Origin: Helicobacteraceae bacterium
Lineage (GTDB): Bacteria > Campylobacterota > Campylobacteria > Campylobacterales > Sulfurimonadaceae
Assembly: GCA_026988515.1 (NCBI GenBank)
Contig: JALSLA010000024.1
Span: 1-59,617, forward strand
Reading direction: 5' to 3'
DNA: 59,617 bases
A program made the position numbers and the translations under genes. Positions 1 through 8,586 of the stretch are shown one piece after another (position 1 is the first letter of the stretch; the number at the start of each line of letters is the position of its first letter). The notes beneath the pieces are model-generated. The model was given only the letters and a program-made list of their open reading frames with translations, did not search any database and was not told the origin of the DNA.

Positions 1-113
1 TTATTCTTAATATTTTACACTTGAATGGTGCAAAATCAATTCAAGAACAACTAATCAACAACAGATGGGATTTAGATGACTCTATCGCTCAACTCTTGAA
101 ATTTAGTTTTTAG
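1..113 (+). CDS. 3' end of an unknown protein (partial)
   Basis: An open frame enters from the left edge (first full codon at position 3) and runs for 36 codons to a TAG at 111-113. The tail reads as a soluble, Asn/Gln-rich end finishing in Leu-Leu-Lys-Phe-Ser-Phe. The stretch is AT-rich compared with the ribosomal genes beside it. I do not recognise the family. It is convergent with rplS. The reading frame is supported only by its openness, so it could be spurious. Confidence 0.45.
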   Translation, partial: ILNILHLNGAKSIQEQLINNRWDLDDSIAQLLKFSF

Positions 114-167
114 TGGATTGGGGTGGTACTATGGTCAGAAAAAGTGTCTTAAAAGAGACTCAGAAAT

Positions 168-524
168 TTATTTTCTAAGCTCTTTAATACGTGCTTTTTT
201 ACCGGCAAGATCACGAAGATAATAGAGTTTGGCACGACGAACGCGTCCACGACGAATGACTTTAATTTCGTTAATGCTGTCACTGTAAATAGGAAAAATT
301 CGTTCAATGCCCACACCGTTGGCACCAATTTTACGTACCATAACGGTTTTACCGGTTCCTTCGCCGCGAATGGCGATACAGACACCCTCGTAGTCTTGAA
401 CACGAGTTTTGTCACCCTCTTTAATAGTCACCGCTAAACGTACTGTATCACCCGCACGGAAATCAGGGATAGTCTTACTAGCAATTTGCGTATTTTCGAA
501 ATTTTCAATGTATTTATTTCTCAT
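168..524 (-). CDS. rplS: 50S ribosomal protein L19
   Basis: This is bL19 of the large ribosomal subunit, located at the interface with the 30S subunit. The 118-residue length fits the family. The diagnostic segments are visible: [17 protein letters not shown] near residue 22, [15 protein letters not shown] near residue 42, and the basic [19 protein letters not shown] near residue 91. The ATG at 524 is preceded by a GGAAG ribosome site. The gene starts inside the end of trmD (11-base overlap), so the two are translationally coupled. It is the last gene of the ffh-rpsP-khpA-rimM-trmD-rplS string. Certain. Confidence 0.98.
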   Translation of the reverse strand: MRNKYIENFENTQIASKTIPDFRAGDTVRLAVTIKEGDKTRVQDYEGVCIAIRGEGTGKTVMVRKIGANGVGIERIFPIYSDSINEIKVIRRGRVRRAKLYYLRDLAGKKARIKELRK

Positions 525-1218
525 ACAACTTCCTTTTTTGTTCAGTTATCAGTCTTTTTGGTCTGAAAAATTTCGTCTTACATTCAGACAGCCCGATTTT
601 TAGTGCCGCAATTTTACTATGATTTCCCTTTAAATATTCTGATGGGGCGCTTAAACCTCTAAAGTGTTGCGGTTTTGTGAAGCTCGGTGCTTCTAAAAGA
701 TGGTTCTCAAAGCTCTCTACATCTAACGAATCACTGTTTCCCAAAACACCGTCAATATTTCGAGCAATCGCATCGCACATCACCAATGAAGGCAGCTCTC
801 CACCGGTAAGAATATAGTCGCCGATACTAAAGAGTTCATCACCATACTGCTCTATAACCCGTTCGTCAATGCCTTCATAACGGCCGCTTATAAAAACAAC
901 ATGCTCTTTTTGAGCCAAACGTTTCGCATCGTTTTGCGTAAAAGGTTTCCCTACGGGTGTCGGAAAAATTACATGTAAATTATCGTATTGTTGATGCAAA
1001 TGCTCCAATGCATCGTACATAGGTTGCGGTGACATCACCATACCCGCACCGCCACTAAACGCCGTATCGTCCACTTTTTTGTGTTTACAACGGCTAAAAT
1101 CACGAGGATCGACAAACGCAATATGAAAACGTTCTGCATCCAAAGCACGCTTTAATATTGAGTCTTGAAAATATCCCTGCATCAGGTTCGGAAACAGCGT
1201 TACAAATGTAAACGTCAT
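514..1218 (-). CDS. trmD: tRNA (guanine-N1)-methyltransferase TrmD
   Basis: TrmD methylates G37 of tRNAs next to the anticodon using S-adenosylmethionine and prevents +1 frameshifting. The 234-residue protein shows the SPOUT trefoil-knot region: [15 protein letters not shown] in the middle, then [15 protein letters not shown] and the [10 protein letters not shown] segment. Its ATG overlaps the rimM stop (4 bases) and its end overlaps rplS. A copy of the window's repeated palindrome (969-978) falls in frame and is read as Asn-Leu-His-Val-Ile, in an ordinary strand of the N-terminal domain. Confidence 0.97.
   Translation of the reverse strand: MTFTFVTLFPNLMQGYFQDSILKRALDAERFHIAFVDPRDFSRCKHKKVDDTAFSGGAGMVMSPQPMYDALEHLHQQYDNLHVIFPTPVGKPFTQNDAKRLAQKEHVVFISGRYEGIDERVIEQYGDELFSIGDYILTGGELPSLVMCDAIARNIDGVLGNSDSLDVESFENHLLEAPSFTKPQHFRGLSAPSEYLKGNHSKIAALKIGLSECKTKFFRPKRLITEQKRKLYEK
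969..978. repeat. Iterated palindrome TTACATGTAA (in trmD)
   Basis: Perfect 10-base copy, extended to ATTACATGTAAAT. It is read inside trmD on the minus strand as Leu-His-Val. Confidence 0.85.
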
Positions 1219-1763
1219 GATGCTTGCAAAATATCGTAAGCTCCGCTTACGGTAATCTCTTTGCGTTCAATATCGGTAGCAAGAATGAATGGTTTCTGAT
1301 AGGGAAGCAAAAACTCTTTTGCTTCCCCTTGATCGAGCAGTTCAGACGCTGTAGCAACACGTAAATAGTCAACGGCTCCAAAACGGTCAATCTCTTTCAC
1401 CGTGCCTAAAATCTTCTCTGCTTCAATCAGACGGCATCCGATAATATCAAACCAAAAAAACTCCCCTGCTTCCAAATGGCAATGCCGGCGTGTCTGCTCG
1501 TAACTTGCAAAGAGTTTGGTATTGACATAGGGTTTAGCTGCTTCTGGGGTGGTGACACCCTCGAGTCGCACCAGATTGCGTTCACGATCAACACGTTGCA
1601 GTACAATGGTGTTGTTTTTGGCATCAACAAAGCGGGCACCTGCAATGAATTGTTCGGGGAAATCCGTTTTTATAATGAAGTTCATATCACCGCGCAGACC
1701 GACGGTACGGCCTAAAGTAGCAACATGAAGCAGCGGGTTTTTCGTGTTAGACGGGTTCGACAT
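1215..1763 (-). CDS. rimM: 16S rRNA processing protein RimM
   Basis: RimM assists maturation of the 30S head and binds protein S19. The 182-residue protein starts with the typical VATLGRTVGLRGDM segment. It carries the PRC-barrel region near residues 98-175, including FFWFDIIGCRLIEAEKILGTVKEID and FLLPYQKPFILATDIERKEI split over two strands. The start lies 17 bases inside khpA, and the end overlaps trmD by 4 bases. The order rpsP-khpA-rimM-trmD-rplS is widely conserved in bacteria and supports the call. Confidence 0.95.
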   Translation of the reverse strand: MSNPSNTKNPLLHVATLGRTVGLRGDMNFIIKTDFPEQFIAGARFVDAKNNTIVLQRVDRERNLVRLEGVTTPEAAKPYVNTKLFASYEQTRRHCHLEAGEFFWFDIIGCRLIEAEKILGTVKEIDRFGAVDYLRVATASELLDQGEAKEFLLPYQKPFILATDIERKEITVSGAYDILQAS

Positions 1764-1983
1764 TGATACGGTAACTTTTGCCGTCTTTAGCTTTACAACC
1801 TGAGATTACCGTTTTAATGGCACCGATCATCTTGCCCTCTTTGCCAATGAGTTTACCGACATCTTGCTGGTTTGCATACAGAACAATCTCCATAAAATCA
1901 CCTTGATCCAAAGTCTCTACGCGAATATCTTCCGGATGCGATGCAATCAGCTGTGCAAACTCAGCAACAAAGTCATCTACCAT
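1747..1983 (-). CDS. khpA: KH-domain RNA-binding protein (KhpA/YlqC family)
   Basis: This is a 78-residue single-KH RNA-binding protein. The KH loop is visible as VGKLIGKEGKMIGAIKTVI, with the GKEG version of the GxxG signature, near residues 42-60. In other bacteria such proteins bind many RNAs and act in ribosome-associated or cell-division regulation; here that role is inferred from family and position. It begins 2 bases after rpsP and overlaps rimM. Confidence 0.93.
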   Translation of the reverse strand: MVDDFVAEFAQLIASHPEDIRVETLDQGDFMEIVLYANQQDVGKLIGKEGKMIGAIKTVISGCKAKDGKSYRINVEPV

Positions 1984-1985
1984 GC

Positions 1986-2216
1986 TTATCTACCGGTAAT
2001 CTTTTTAACGCGGTCACTCATTTTAGCACCTACGCTTAGCCAATAATCAAGTCGCTCATTGTCAACTTTCAATGTTTTCTCATCGTTCATCGGATTATAA
2101 TACCCAATGAGCTCAATCCACCCGCCGTCACGGCGTTTACGAGAATCTGTTACCGCAATGCGGTAAAAGGGTTGTTTTTTACGACCCATTCGGGTCAATC
2201 GAATTACTGTAGCCAT
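1986..2216 (-). CDS. rpsP: 30S ribosomal protein S16
   Basis: This is bS16, an early-binding protein of the small subunit. The start chosen is the ATG at 2216, giving [18 protein letters not shown], the usual S16 beginning; the seven codons upstream in frame are not expected. An AGAAGGA ribosome site and an A8 run precede it. The segments [15 protein letters not shown] and the [10 protein letters not shown] tail are standard. The mature length is 76 residues. It follows ffh after a 129-base gap that could hold its own promoter. Confidence 0.96.
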   Translation of the reverse strand: MATVIRLTRMGRKKQPFYRIAVTDSRKRRDGGWIELIGYYNPMNDEKTLKVDNERLDYWLSVGAKMSDRVKKITGR

Positions 2217-2277
2217 TTTTTTGGTCCTTCTCTGCACATGTTTTATTGCAACATGCTGAATATGTTAAATTTTTTCT

Positions 2278-2293
2278 GCATTATTTAAAATGC
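2278..2293 (-). other. Small stem-loop in the ffh-rpsP gap
   Basis: GCATT and AATGC arms flank a 6-base AT loop. On the minus strand the hairpin is followed by an A-rich then T-rich run. It may attenuate ffh transcripts or be incidental; the stem is only 5 base pairs. Confidence 0.25.
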
Positions 2294-2334
2294 TAGCCTC
2301 TGCACGATGTTATGATAGTACAGAAGTTAACATT

Positions 2335-2344
2335 TTACATGTAA
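2335..2344. repeat. Iterated palindrome TTACATGTAA (after ffh)
   Basis: Perfect copy inside TTTTACATGTAAATT. It begins one base after the ffh stop codon on the minus strand, in the gap before rpsP. Confidence 0.85.
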
Positions 2345-2345
2345 A

Positions 2346-3692
2346 TTACCGCGGAAATCCTCCGCCTTGCATTTGTGCCATCATGTTTTGCAACTCTTTC
2401 ATCCCTTTTTTTCCGGAGAAACGTTTGGCCATTTTAGATGCGTTTTTAAACTGTTTTAAAATTTTGTTGACTTCCATTTGTGACAGACCGCACCCTTTGG
2501 CAATACGCTGCTTACGCGAATTATTTAGCAAATCCGGATCTTCACGCTCCTTAGGCGTCATTGAACTGACCAATGCTTTAATTTGATTGAGCTCTTGCGA
2601 ATTGTCCAGATCAAAATCTTTCATTGCTTTGGACATATTTCCCATTCCCGGAATCATACCCATGAGTGACTTCATGCTACCCATTTTTTTCATGCTCTCA
2701 ATCTGTTCTAAAAAATCATTAAAGTTAAACTTGCCTTTTTTAATCTTTTTAGTCAGTTCTTTGGCTTTTTTCTCATCAATTACACCTGCCGTTTTTTCGG
2801 CAAGGCCTTCGACATCACCCAAACCCATCAGACGGTTGACAATACGATCGGGCAAGAACACTTCAAGATCTTCCATCTTCTCGCCGCTTCCGATAAAGCG
2901 TAACGGCACCTCTACCTGCGACGCAATCCCAAGAGCAACGCCGCCTTTAGAGTCACCGTCATATTTACTTAAAATAACTCCGTCAATACCGATTTTCTCA
3001 CGAAAGCTTTGTGCGGTTCGCACCGCATCTTGACCCGTCAGTGAATCTGCGACATAAAAAATCTCGTCCGGAGATGCCGCTTTTTTCACTTCATGAAGCT
3101 GCTGCATTAATGCCTCGTCTATGGCCAAGCGCCCCGCCGTATCAATAAGAACCACGTCATAAAGAGATGTTCGGGCTTTTTGAAGCGCTGCTGTTACTAC
3201 GGCTACCGGGTCGTTACCGTCATTGTCGGCATAAAGATCTACTTCAATTTTTTCCGTAATCTGACGCAGCTGTTCCACCGCAGCCAAACGCTGCAAGTCA
3301 GCAGCTACCACAAGCACTTTTTTCTTTTTCTGATGCTTAAGATAGGTAGCCAATTTACCCGTCGTCGTTGTTTTTCCCGAACCTTGCAGCCCTGTCATTA
3401 AAATAACCGTAGGAGGATTTGGGGCAAAAACAAACCCCTGATTGCCTTTTACCTCCAAAATATCATACAAGGTACTGCGTAACGCATCAAGAAACTGGTC
3501 TTTGCCGATACCCGATGCTTTGGTATCATATTCCACTTTGGCAATAAGGTCTTTAACAACTTTGTGGTGAACATCTGCTTTTAACAACGCTTTTTTCAAC
3601 TCTTGAAGCGCTTTTTTCAAAGCCTTCTCATCATCATGAAAACGAATTTTTTTAATTGCAGCCGTAAACGAGTCCGTTAAAGTTTCAAACAC
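2346..3692 (-). CDS. ffh: Signal recognition particle protein Ffh (SRP54)
   Basis: Ffh is the GTPase of the signal recognition particle. It binds 4.5S RNA and hydrophobic signal sequences and delivers ribosomes to FtsY. The 448-residue protein has the N domain, then the G domain with GLQGSGKTTTTGKLA near residue 100, DTAGRLAIDE near 186 and SKYDGDSKGGVAL near 243. The Met-rich M domain contains GMIPGMGNM and RKQRIAKGCG. The start is a GTG at 3692 with AGGAAA upstream. A strong TATAAT lies about 60 bases upstream. Confidence 0.97.
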   Translation of the reverse strand: MFETLTDSFTAAIKKIRFHDDEKALKKALQELKKALLKADVHHKVVKDLIAKVEYDTKASGIGKDQFLDALRSTLYDILEVKGNQGFVFAPNPPTVILMTGLQGSGKTTTTGKLATYLKHQKKKKVLVVAADLQRLAAVEQLRQITEKIEVDLYADNDGNDPVAVVTAALQKARTSLYDVVLIDTAGRLAIDEALMQQLHEVKKAASPDEIFYVADSLTGQDAVRTAQSFREKIGIDGVILSKYDGDSKGGVALGIASQVEVPLRFIGSGEKMEDLEVFLPDRIVNRLMGLGDVEGLAEKTAGVIDEKKAKELTKKIKKGKFNFNDFLEQIESMKKMGSMKSLMGMIPGMGNMSKAMKDFDLDNSQELNQIKALVSSMTPKEREDPDLLNNSRKQRIAKGCGLSQMEVNKILKQFKNASKMAKRFSGKKGMKELQNMMAQMQGGGFPR

Positions 3693-3703
3693 TACCGATT
3701 TCC

Positions 3704-3711
3704 TACATGTA
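3704..3711. repeat. Iterated palindrome, TACATGTA core (ffh leader)
   Basis: Core copy reading TACATGTAGGA on the minus strand, so that it merges with the ffh ribosome site. It lies 12 bases upstream of the GTG start. Confidence 0.7.
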
Positions 3712-3750
3712 ATTTTGTGCCCGAACTACTCCAAGCGTAAAAAGTAGCGA

Positions 3751-3756
3751 ATTATA
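3751..3756 (-). promoter_or_regulatory. -10 box of the ffh operon promoter
   Basis: GATATAATTC on the minus strand is a perfect TATAAT about 59 bases ahead of the ffh start. The -35 region is AT-rich without a clear TTGACA, as is usual in Campylobacterota. It sits in the 92-base gap after mdh and should drive ffh through rplS. Confidence 0.65.
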
Positions 3757-3785
3757 TCGAAATGATACTTTAAGTTTTCTTGAAG

Positions 3786-4730
3786 CTAAAAAAAGCCACC
3801 CTCTTTTAAAAGGTCAATACCTTCTTGAATCGACGCTACCGAACTCTTAAATTTCGTTTTCAGATCATCGTTAAGTTCCAGCTCAATAATCTGTTCAATA
3901 CCCCGAGAACCCAACACTACCGGAACACCTACGGTAACATCACGATACCCGTACTCTCCGTCTAAAAGTACCGAAGAGGGGATAACAATACGTGAGTCAT
4001 CTAATATTGCCTCTACCATAACCGCGATTGCCCGACCCGGAGCATAATAGGCCGATGTCCCCAAATATTTTACAATCTCCGCACCGCCGTCTTTGGTACG
4101 CGCAATGATCTGATCCATCGCCTCACGATCAACAATCTGATCCAGCGGAACTCCGCCGACTGCTGAAATTTCCGGATACGGAATCATATGTTGCCCATGA
4201 TCACCAATCACAATAGCACGGGTCTGACCCGATCCGTACCCCACTTTTTGATGAATTTGATAGGCCATACGCGAACCGTCTAACGCTCCGGCCATACCCA
4301 GAATACGGTGACGCTCCCATCCGGTCTCTTTAAGCGCTATATAGGTCATTACATCGAGCGGATTCGATACCACCAAAACAATCGCATTCGGCGAGTTCTT
4401 TTTAATATCGTGAACCACCTGCTTCATGATTTTAGCATTGATCATCAAAAGATCTGCTCGTGTCATTTCGCTGCGACGCGGCACACCGGCAGTAATCACG
4501 ACAATATCACAATGGCACATCTCCTCCGGAGTTTCTGCCGCACTCACAATCGTACCGTGACGCGAATAGCAGGTAGATTGCCCAATGTCAATGGCTTTAC
4601 CCTTTGCCACTTCAGGAACAATATCATACAGCACGACCTCATGACAGCTACCCAAGAGTGACAGACTGTATGCCGCAGTGGCTCCGACAAACCCCGATCC
4701 TACTATGCCTACTTTTCTTCCCACCATCAT
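3786..4730 (-). CDS. mdh: Malate dehydrogenase (LDH/MDH superfamily)
   Basis: It interconverts malate and oxaloacetate with NAD. The start chosen is the ATG at 4730 (MMVGRKVGIVGSG), which follows AAGGAG; the upstream in-frame codons run into the etf gene. The Rossmann loop GSGFVGATAAY, the substrate loop GVPRRSEMTR (the second Arg favours malate over lactate), VVSNPLDVMTY and the catalytic GDHGQHMIP are visible. The length of 314 residues is normal. It is the last gene of the operon with ETF:QO and the fused ETF, 13 bases after the latter. Confidence 0.94.
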   Translation of the reverse strand: MMVGRKVGIVGSGFVGATAAYSLSLLGSCHEVVLYDIVPEVAKGKAIDIGQSTCYSRHGTIVSAAETPEEMCHCDIVVITAGVPRRSEMTRADLLMINAKIMKQVVHDIKKNSPNAIVLVVSNPLDVMTYIALKETGWERHRILGMAGALDGSRMAYQIHQKVGYGSGQTRAIVIGDHGQHMIPYPEISAVGGVPLDQIVDREAMDQIIARTKDGGAEIVKYLGTSAYYAPGRAIAVMVEAILDDSRIVIPSSVLLDGEYGYRDVTVGVPVVLGSRGIEQIIELELNDDLKTKFKSSVASIQEGIDLLKEGGFF

Positions 4731-4743
4731 ATTGCTCCTTGTT

Positions 4744-6681
4744 TTATGTTGCATTGACTCCAAATGTAAAACCGCGACGTACCTGCTCAATGAGTTCCGG
4801 CAACAGGTCTTCATAGGCTCCTACCATACCAAAATCGGCATGAGAAAAGATCGCGGCTTTGGCGTTATGATTTATGGAGACAATCATTTCAGACTCTTTC
4901 ATGCCCGCAAGATGCTGAATCGCTCCGGAAATGGCTATGGAGATATAGACTTTCGGCCGTACCGTTTTACCGGTTTGGCCAATTTGTCGCGCATACTCTG
5001 CATAGCCGGCATCGACTGCAGGACGGCTGCTCGCCCACTCCGTATTGACTCCCTGCTCACGCAGTGCTTCCACCAGCTCTTTTACAAGCTTGAGTCCGTC
5101 GCTTTCACCGGCAGGCCGACCTCCGGCAACAATGATATCAGCTTCAAAAAGATTTTGCAAGCCTCCTTCACCACGAACCGTCTGTAAAATCTTAACACAC
5201 ATATCTTCTTTTTTAAGTCGTACTTTCCGCTTTGTGACAATACCCTGACGCCCTTTTTCACGCTTGGGAACTGCAAAAGTACCGGCTCGTGCCGTTGAAA
5301 TTTGCGGACAGACAAACCCTAAAATTGTTGCCAGTTTACTCTCACCGTACGTCGGGCGACGCGACTCCAAAATAGGTTTGAAAATCTGTTTGTTTTTACG
5401 GTCAACGTGTTCACCGATTTCGAGTGCCGTACAGTCCGCCGTGACGCCGCCGTGTACTTTAACGCCAATACGCGGTGCGAGTTCGCGTCCTGCCGTTGTT
5501 GCGGCAAAGAGTGCTATTTCAGGTTTCCTCTCTGCAATGACATCGGAAAAGATGGTGGCAAAGGGCAAGACCAGATACTCACTGAGACGTTTGTCATTCA
5601 CTACAATAACTTCGTCACTACCGTATTCAATCAACGTCGATGCCAACGCATCAACATCATCACCAATAAGCAATGTCGTCACTTTTGTCTCCTCGCCCAG
5701 TGCCGCAGCCAGTTCACGTGCAGGTGTCAACAACTCCAGTGACGGGCGTACAATCTCACCTTCGGCGACTTCTGCCCATGTTAAAATACCCCGCGCCCCT
5801 TTTCTAAAATCCACCTCCGGAAAATCGGGACGTTTTGTTGTCTTTTTCTTTTTTGTCGTCTCTTTGGCGGTAACGTTTTTACCCTCTTGAATGTTATGTA
5901 TAAGACTCTGAACCAATGCGTTCGCATCGGTTCCCTGACTCATTTTAATCGGTGCCCGCTCACTCTGAATGTTAGTCACTTTAGCAACAATCGTCGGAGA
6001 ACCGCTCAGACCGATTTTACGCTGATCAATGCCGATATCATCAACATTGAAAACCGTAATGTTTTGATGCCGTGCCCGCATGGTACCCTGAAGCGTCGGG
6101 CGACGCGGAGGAATTCCCGTCGGTGTCAATGAGAGAGCACACGGCATCGGAAGGCGCAAGGTTTGGTAGCCTCCTTCAATAATACGCTTTGCGACAATAT
6201 GCTCCCCGTCAGACTCCAATGTTTCAATAAATGTCGCTTGAGGTATGCCCATATTTTCCGCTACTTGAGACGGAACGTGTGCGGTATCGCCGTCACTGGT
6301 TTGACGACCCGCTACAATAACAAACGGCTCTTTGGACGTTTTACTAAACCCCAAATGATGCAGCAGTGTTGAGAGTGCCAGACCCGTTGCGTACGTATCC
6401 GAACCGCCCAATTTTCGATCAGAGAGCAGATAGGCCTCATCATAGCCCATGGCAAGCGCCTTTTTCAACGAGACTTCAAACGAAGGAGGGCCCATGGAAC
6501 AGACAATCAATTTGGCGTCGAGATGCTGCTGCTTGAGCTGCAGTCCTGCTTCTAATGCGAACGAACAGTCAATATTTATTATTGACTTGGCCTTGGTACG
6601 ATCCATCAAACCGTCTTCTCCCATCCGCATCTCCGAGGGAAGCGGTACCTGTTTCATCAAACTAATAATTGTCAATGCCAT
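4744..6681 (-). CDS. Electron transfer flavoprotein, single-chain EtfB-EtfA fusion
   Basis: ETF normally has two chains and carries electrons from flavin dehydrogenases to the quinone pool through ETF:QO. Here both are in one 645-residue frame. Residues 1-265 are the beta type, with SLMKQVPLPSEMRM at the start and GRQTSDGDTAHVPSQVA near 125. A Lys/Thr-rich linker at about 270-285 follows. The rest is the alpha type, with the FAD site GGRPAGESDG, then SRPAVDAGYAEYARQIGQTG and ISGAIQHLAGM followed by SINHNAKAAIF. It lies 21 bases after ETF:QO and 13 before mdh. The electron-donating dehydrogenase is not in the window. Confidence 0.93.
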   Translation of the reverse strand: MALTIISLMKQVPLPSEMRMGEDGLMDRTKAKSIINIDCSFALEAGLQLKQQHLDAKLIVCSMGPPSFEVSLKKALAMGYDEAYLLSDRKLGGSDTYATGLALSTLLHHLGFSKTSKEPFVIVAGRQTSDGDTAHVPSQVAENMGIPQATFIETLESDGEHIVAKRIIEGGYQTLRLPMPCALSLTPTGIPPRRPTLQGTMRARHQNITVFNVDDIGIDQRKIGLSGSPTIVAKVTNIQSERAPIKMSQGTDANALVQSLIHNIQEGKNVTAKETTKKKKTTKRPDFPEVDFRKGARGILTWAEVAEGEIVRPSLELLTPARELAAALGEETKVTTLLIGDDVDALASTLIEYGSDEVIVVNDKRLSEYLVLPFATIFSDVIAERKPEIALFAATTAGRELAPRIGVKVHGGVTADCTALEIGEHVDRKNKQIFKPILESRRPTYGESKLATILGFVCPQISTARAGTFAVPKREKGRQGIVTKRKVRLKKEDMCVKILQTVRGEGGLQNLFEADIIVAGGRPAGESDGLKLVKELVEALREQGVNTEWASSRPAVDAGYAEYARQIGQTGKTVRPKVYISIAISGAIQHLAGMKESEMIVSINHNAKAAIFSHADFGMVGAYEDLLPELIEQVRRGFTFGVNAT

Positions 6682-6702
6682 AATCTTCGCTCCTGAGTTG
6701 TT

Positions 6703-6712
6703 TTACATGTAA
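6703..6712. repeat. Iterated palindrome TTACATGTAA (stop of ETF:QO)
   Basis: Perfect copy that supplies the last residues and stop of ETF:QO: on the minus strand it is read TAC-ATG-TAA, Tyr-Met-stop. It is the only gene-overlapping copy used in the stop-containing frame. Confidence 0.8.
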
Positions 6713-8367
6713 TCATATTCGGGGCCGTCCCCACCGTAGGGAACCGACCACGTAATTCCGTCTGCCGGTGATTTGATATCACACGTTTTGCAATGCACAC
6801 AGTTTTCTGCATGAATACGCAGTGTCGTATCTCCCTCTTTATCGACATGAACTTCATAAACTTCTGCCGGACAAAAGTATTGACACGGCGTACCGTAACG
6901 CGCCATGTTTATGCGCTTAAAACGCTCCGTATTATTGACATGTAAATGCGGTATCTGCTCTTCGTCATGTGTGGTTTTCGAATAAAAAACGCTCGTCACT
7001 TTATCGAAGGTAAGTTTTTTATCATAATGGAGTTTTTCTCTAAAACGCTGTTGAAATTTCCTACCCCGATACTCGTCAAGCGGCTCTAAGGTTTGACTGT
7101 CGGGTTGCGTCTTTAAGTCACCCGAAAACGGACAGGCACCCCCGCTGAGCAATTGAACACCGAATTTTAAGCCGCCTTGCCACAGACCGTTGCGAAACGA
7201 TTGTCGAAAATTACGAACCGGATAGAGCTCTTTGTAAATACGGCTCGTTGCAATTAATGCTTCATAATGCGAAAGTTCCGCTGCCGTCGTATTGTTTTTA
7301 AACAGAGCCAATACTGCGGTTTTAGCGGCACACATGCCTGAAGTCACCGCCAAATGCACCCCTTTAAGTGCCGGCATCGCCACCAGTCCCGCACTGTCAC
7401 CTACAATCATAAAATTATCGTCATAGAGTTTGGGTATGGAGAGATATCCTCCTTCTGGAAGCGTTTTTGCACCAAATTCAATGAGCGTTGCGCCTTGTAA
7501 GAGTGCGGCAATTTTTGGATGCTGTTTCCATACCTGCATGGCAGCATGAATATCGAAAGTCGGATCGACATAATCCAGACCGACCACAAAACCCAGTGCC
7601 ACTTTGTCATCTTGCAACCCATAGACAAAACCGCCGCCGAACTCTTCGTCACTCTTTAGCGGATACCCAAAGGTGTGAAGCACTTCTCCGGCTTGTACGG
7701 TTCCTGCTGGAACACTCCAAAGCTCTTTAACACCCAGTGAATAGATCTGCGGATTCCTGCCCGAATCCAGATTAAAACGACGCAACAGCTTTTTGGCCAA
7801 TGAACCGCGAGATCCTTCGGCAAAAATAGTGATCTCTGCGCGTACTTTTGTTCCTTCTTGAAAATTTTTAAGCCGTTTTCCACGATGGTCCACACCGGTG
7901 TCTTTGGTGATGACACCGACAACCTGTCCCGCTTCATACCAGATATCATCAACGGCAAAACCGCTGTAGATCTCCACCCCTCTTTTTTCGGCAAGCGTTG
8001 CGAGATACCGACAGAGGGCTCCCAGCGATGCTATCTGAGTCTCTTTGTTATCCATATAAGGAGGGTGAAACGGTAAGGAAAAGCTGCCTTCTTCACTAAG
8101 TTTTAGCGTCATATCGGTCGTCACCTGTGAATCAAACGGCAAGGCATCGAATTCCTCTTCGTCTAAGAGCTCTTTAAAGGCCTCCGTCTTAATAAGCGCA
8201 CCCGAAAGAATATGCGCTCCGACCTCTTTGCCTTTTTCAATGAGAATAATTTTTTTGCTATCGCCATTCTCTTTGAATGTATCTGCCGCATGAATTGCTG
8301 CTGAGAGTCCTGCCGGACCGGCTCCAATAATCAGCAGATCGGTGGACACCACATTACTATTGTTCAT
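6703..8367 (-). CDS. Electron transfer flavoprotein:ubiquinone oxidoreductase (FixC/FixX-type, one chain)
   Basis: This membrane-associated FAD and [4Fe-4S] enzyme takes electrons from reduced ETF and passes them to quinone. The N-terminus has the dinucleotide fold IIGAGPAGLSAAIHAA. The middle contains FAEGSRGSLAKKLL, and the GDSAGLVAMPALKGVHLA segment lies near residue 325. The C-terminal ferredoxin-like part has CPAEVYEV and CVHCKTCDIKSPADGI. At 554 residues it has full family length. The ATG follows AGGAG. It leads the ETF-mdh operon. The stop codon is part of the repeated palindrome. Confidence 0.95.
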   Translation of the reverse strand: MNNSNVVSTDLLIIGAGPAGLSAAIHAADTFKENGDSKKIILIEKGKEVGAHILSGALIKTEAFKELLDEEEFDALPFDSQVTTDMTLKLSEEGSFSLPFHPPYMDNKETQIASLGALCRYLATLAEKRGVEIYSGFAVDDIWYEAGQVVGVITKDTGVDHRGKRLKNFQEGTKVRAEITIFAEGSRGSLAKKLLRRFNLDSGRNPQIYSLGVKELWSVPAGTVQAGEVLHTFGYPLKSDEEFGGGFVYGLQDDKVALGFVVGLDYVDPTFDIHAAMQVWKQHPKIAALLQGATLIEFGAKTLPEGGYLSIPKLYDDNFMIVGDSAGLVAMPALKGVHLAVTSGMCAAKTAVLALFKNNTTAAELSHYEALIATSRIYKELYPVRNFRQSFRNGLWQGGLKFGVQLLSGGACPFSGDLKTQPDSQTLEPLDEYRGRKFQQRFREKLHYDKKLTFDKVTSVFYSKTTHDEEQIPHLHVNNTERFKRINMARYGTPCQYFCPAEVYEVHVDKEGDTTLRIHAENCVHCKTCDIKSPADGITWSVPYGGDGPEYDYM

Positions 8368-8527
8368 TCGATCTCCTCTGGCATGTATTGATTAACGGCT
8401 TTTACATATTTAAAAATATCCAAAAGTAATTAATTAGTTATTATTAGTAAAATTAACTTCAGGTAATATTAAAAATAAGAAAAGCATTGGTATATGAAAG
8501 CGTGATCTCAATGATAATGTGGTGTTT

Positions 8528-8580
8528 TGAAACATCTCTGCTCGCAATTTACATGTAATTGCCAGTCCGGAAATGTTTCA
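8528..8580. other. Nested inverted repeat around a palindrome copy
   Basis: An outer perfect 8-base pair of arms, TGAAACAT (8528-8535) and ATGTTTCA (8573-8580), encloses an inner pair GCAATT (8544-8549) and AATTGC (8557-8562), with the repeated palindrome at the centre. It lies after the DUF1501 stop and before ETF:QO. No T run follows on the minus strand, so it is not a standard terminator. The rest of the 219-base gap is AT-rich and must hold the ETF:QO promoter. Confidence 0.5.
8549..8558. repeat. Iterated palindrome TTACATGTAA (intergenic hairpin)
   Basis: Perfect copy at the centre of the nested inverted repeat between DUF1501 and ETF:QO. Confidence 0.85.
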
Positions 8581-8586
8581 TAATTT

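Noticed and set aside
5264-5890. A long plus-strand open frame opposite the fused ETF gene
   Set aside because: It is antisense to a clear EtfB-EtfA protein, has no ribosome site and a Ser/Pro-rich composition typical of shadow frames.
8401-8470. AT-rich stretch before ETF:QO as an IHF or H-NS site
   Set aside because: Composition alone is not evidence; no consensus was seen.
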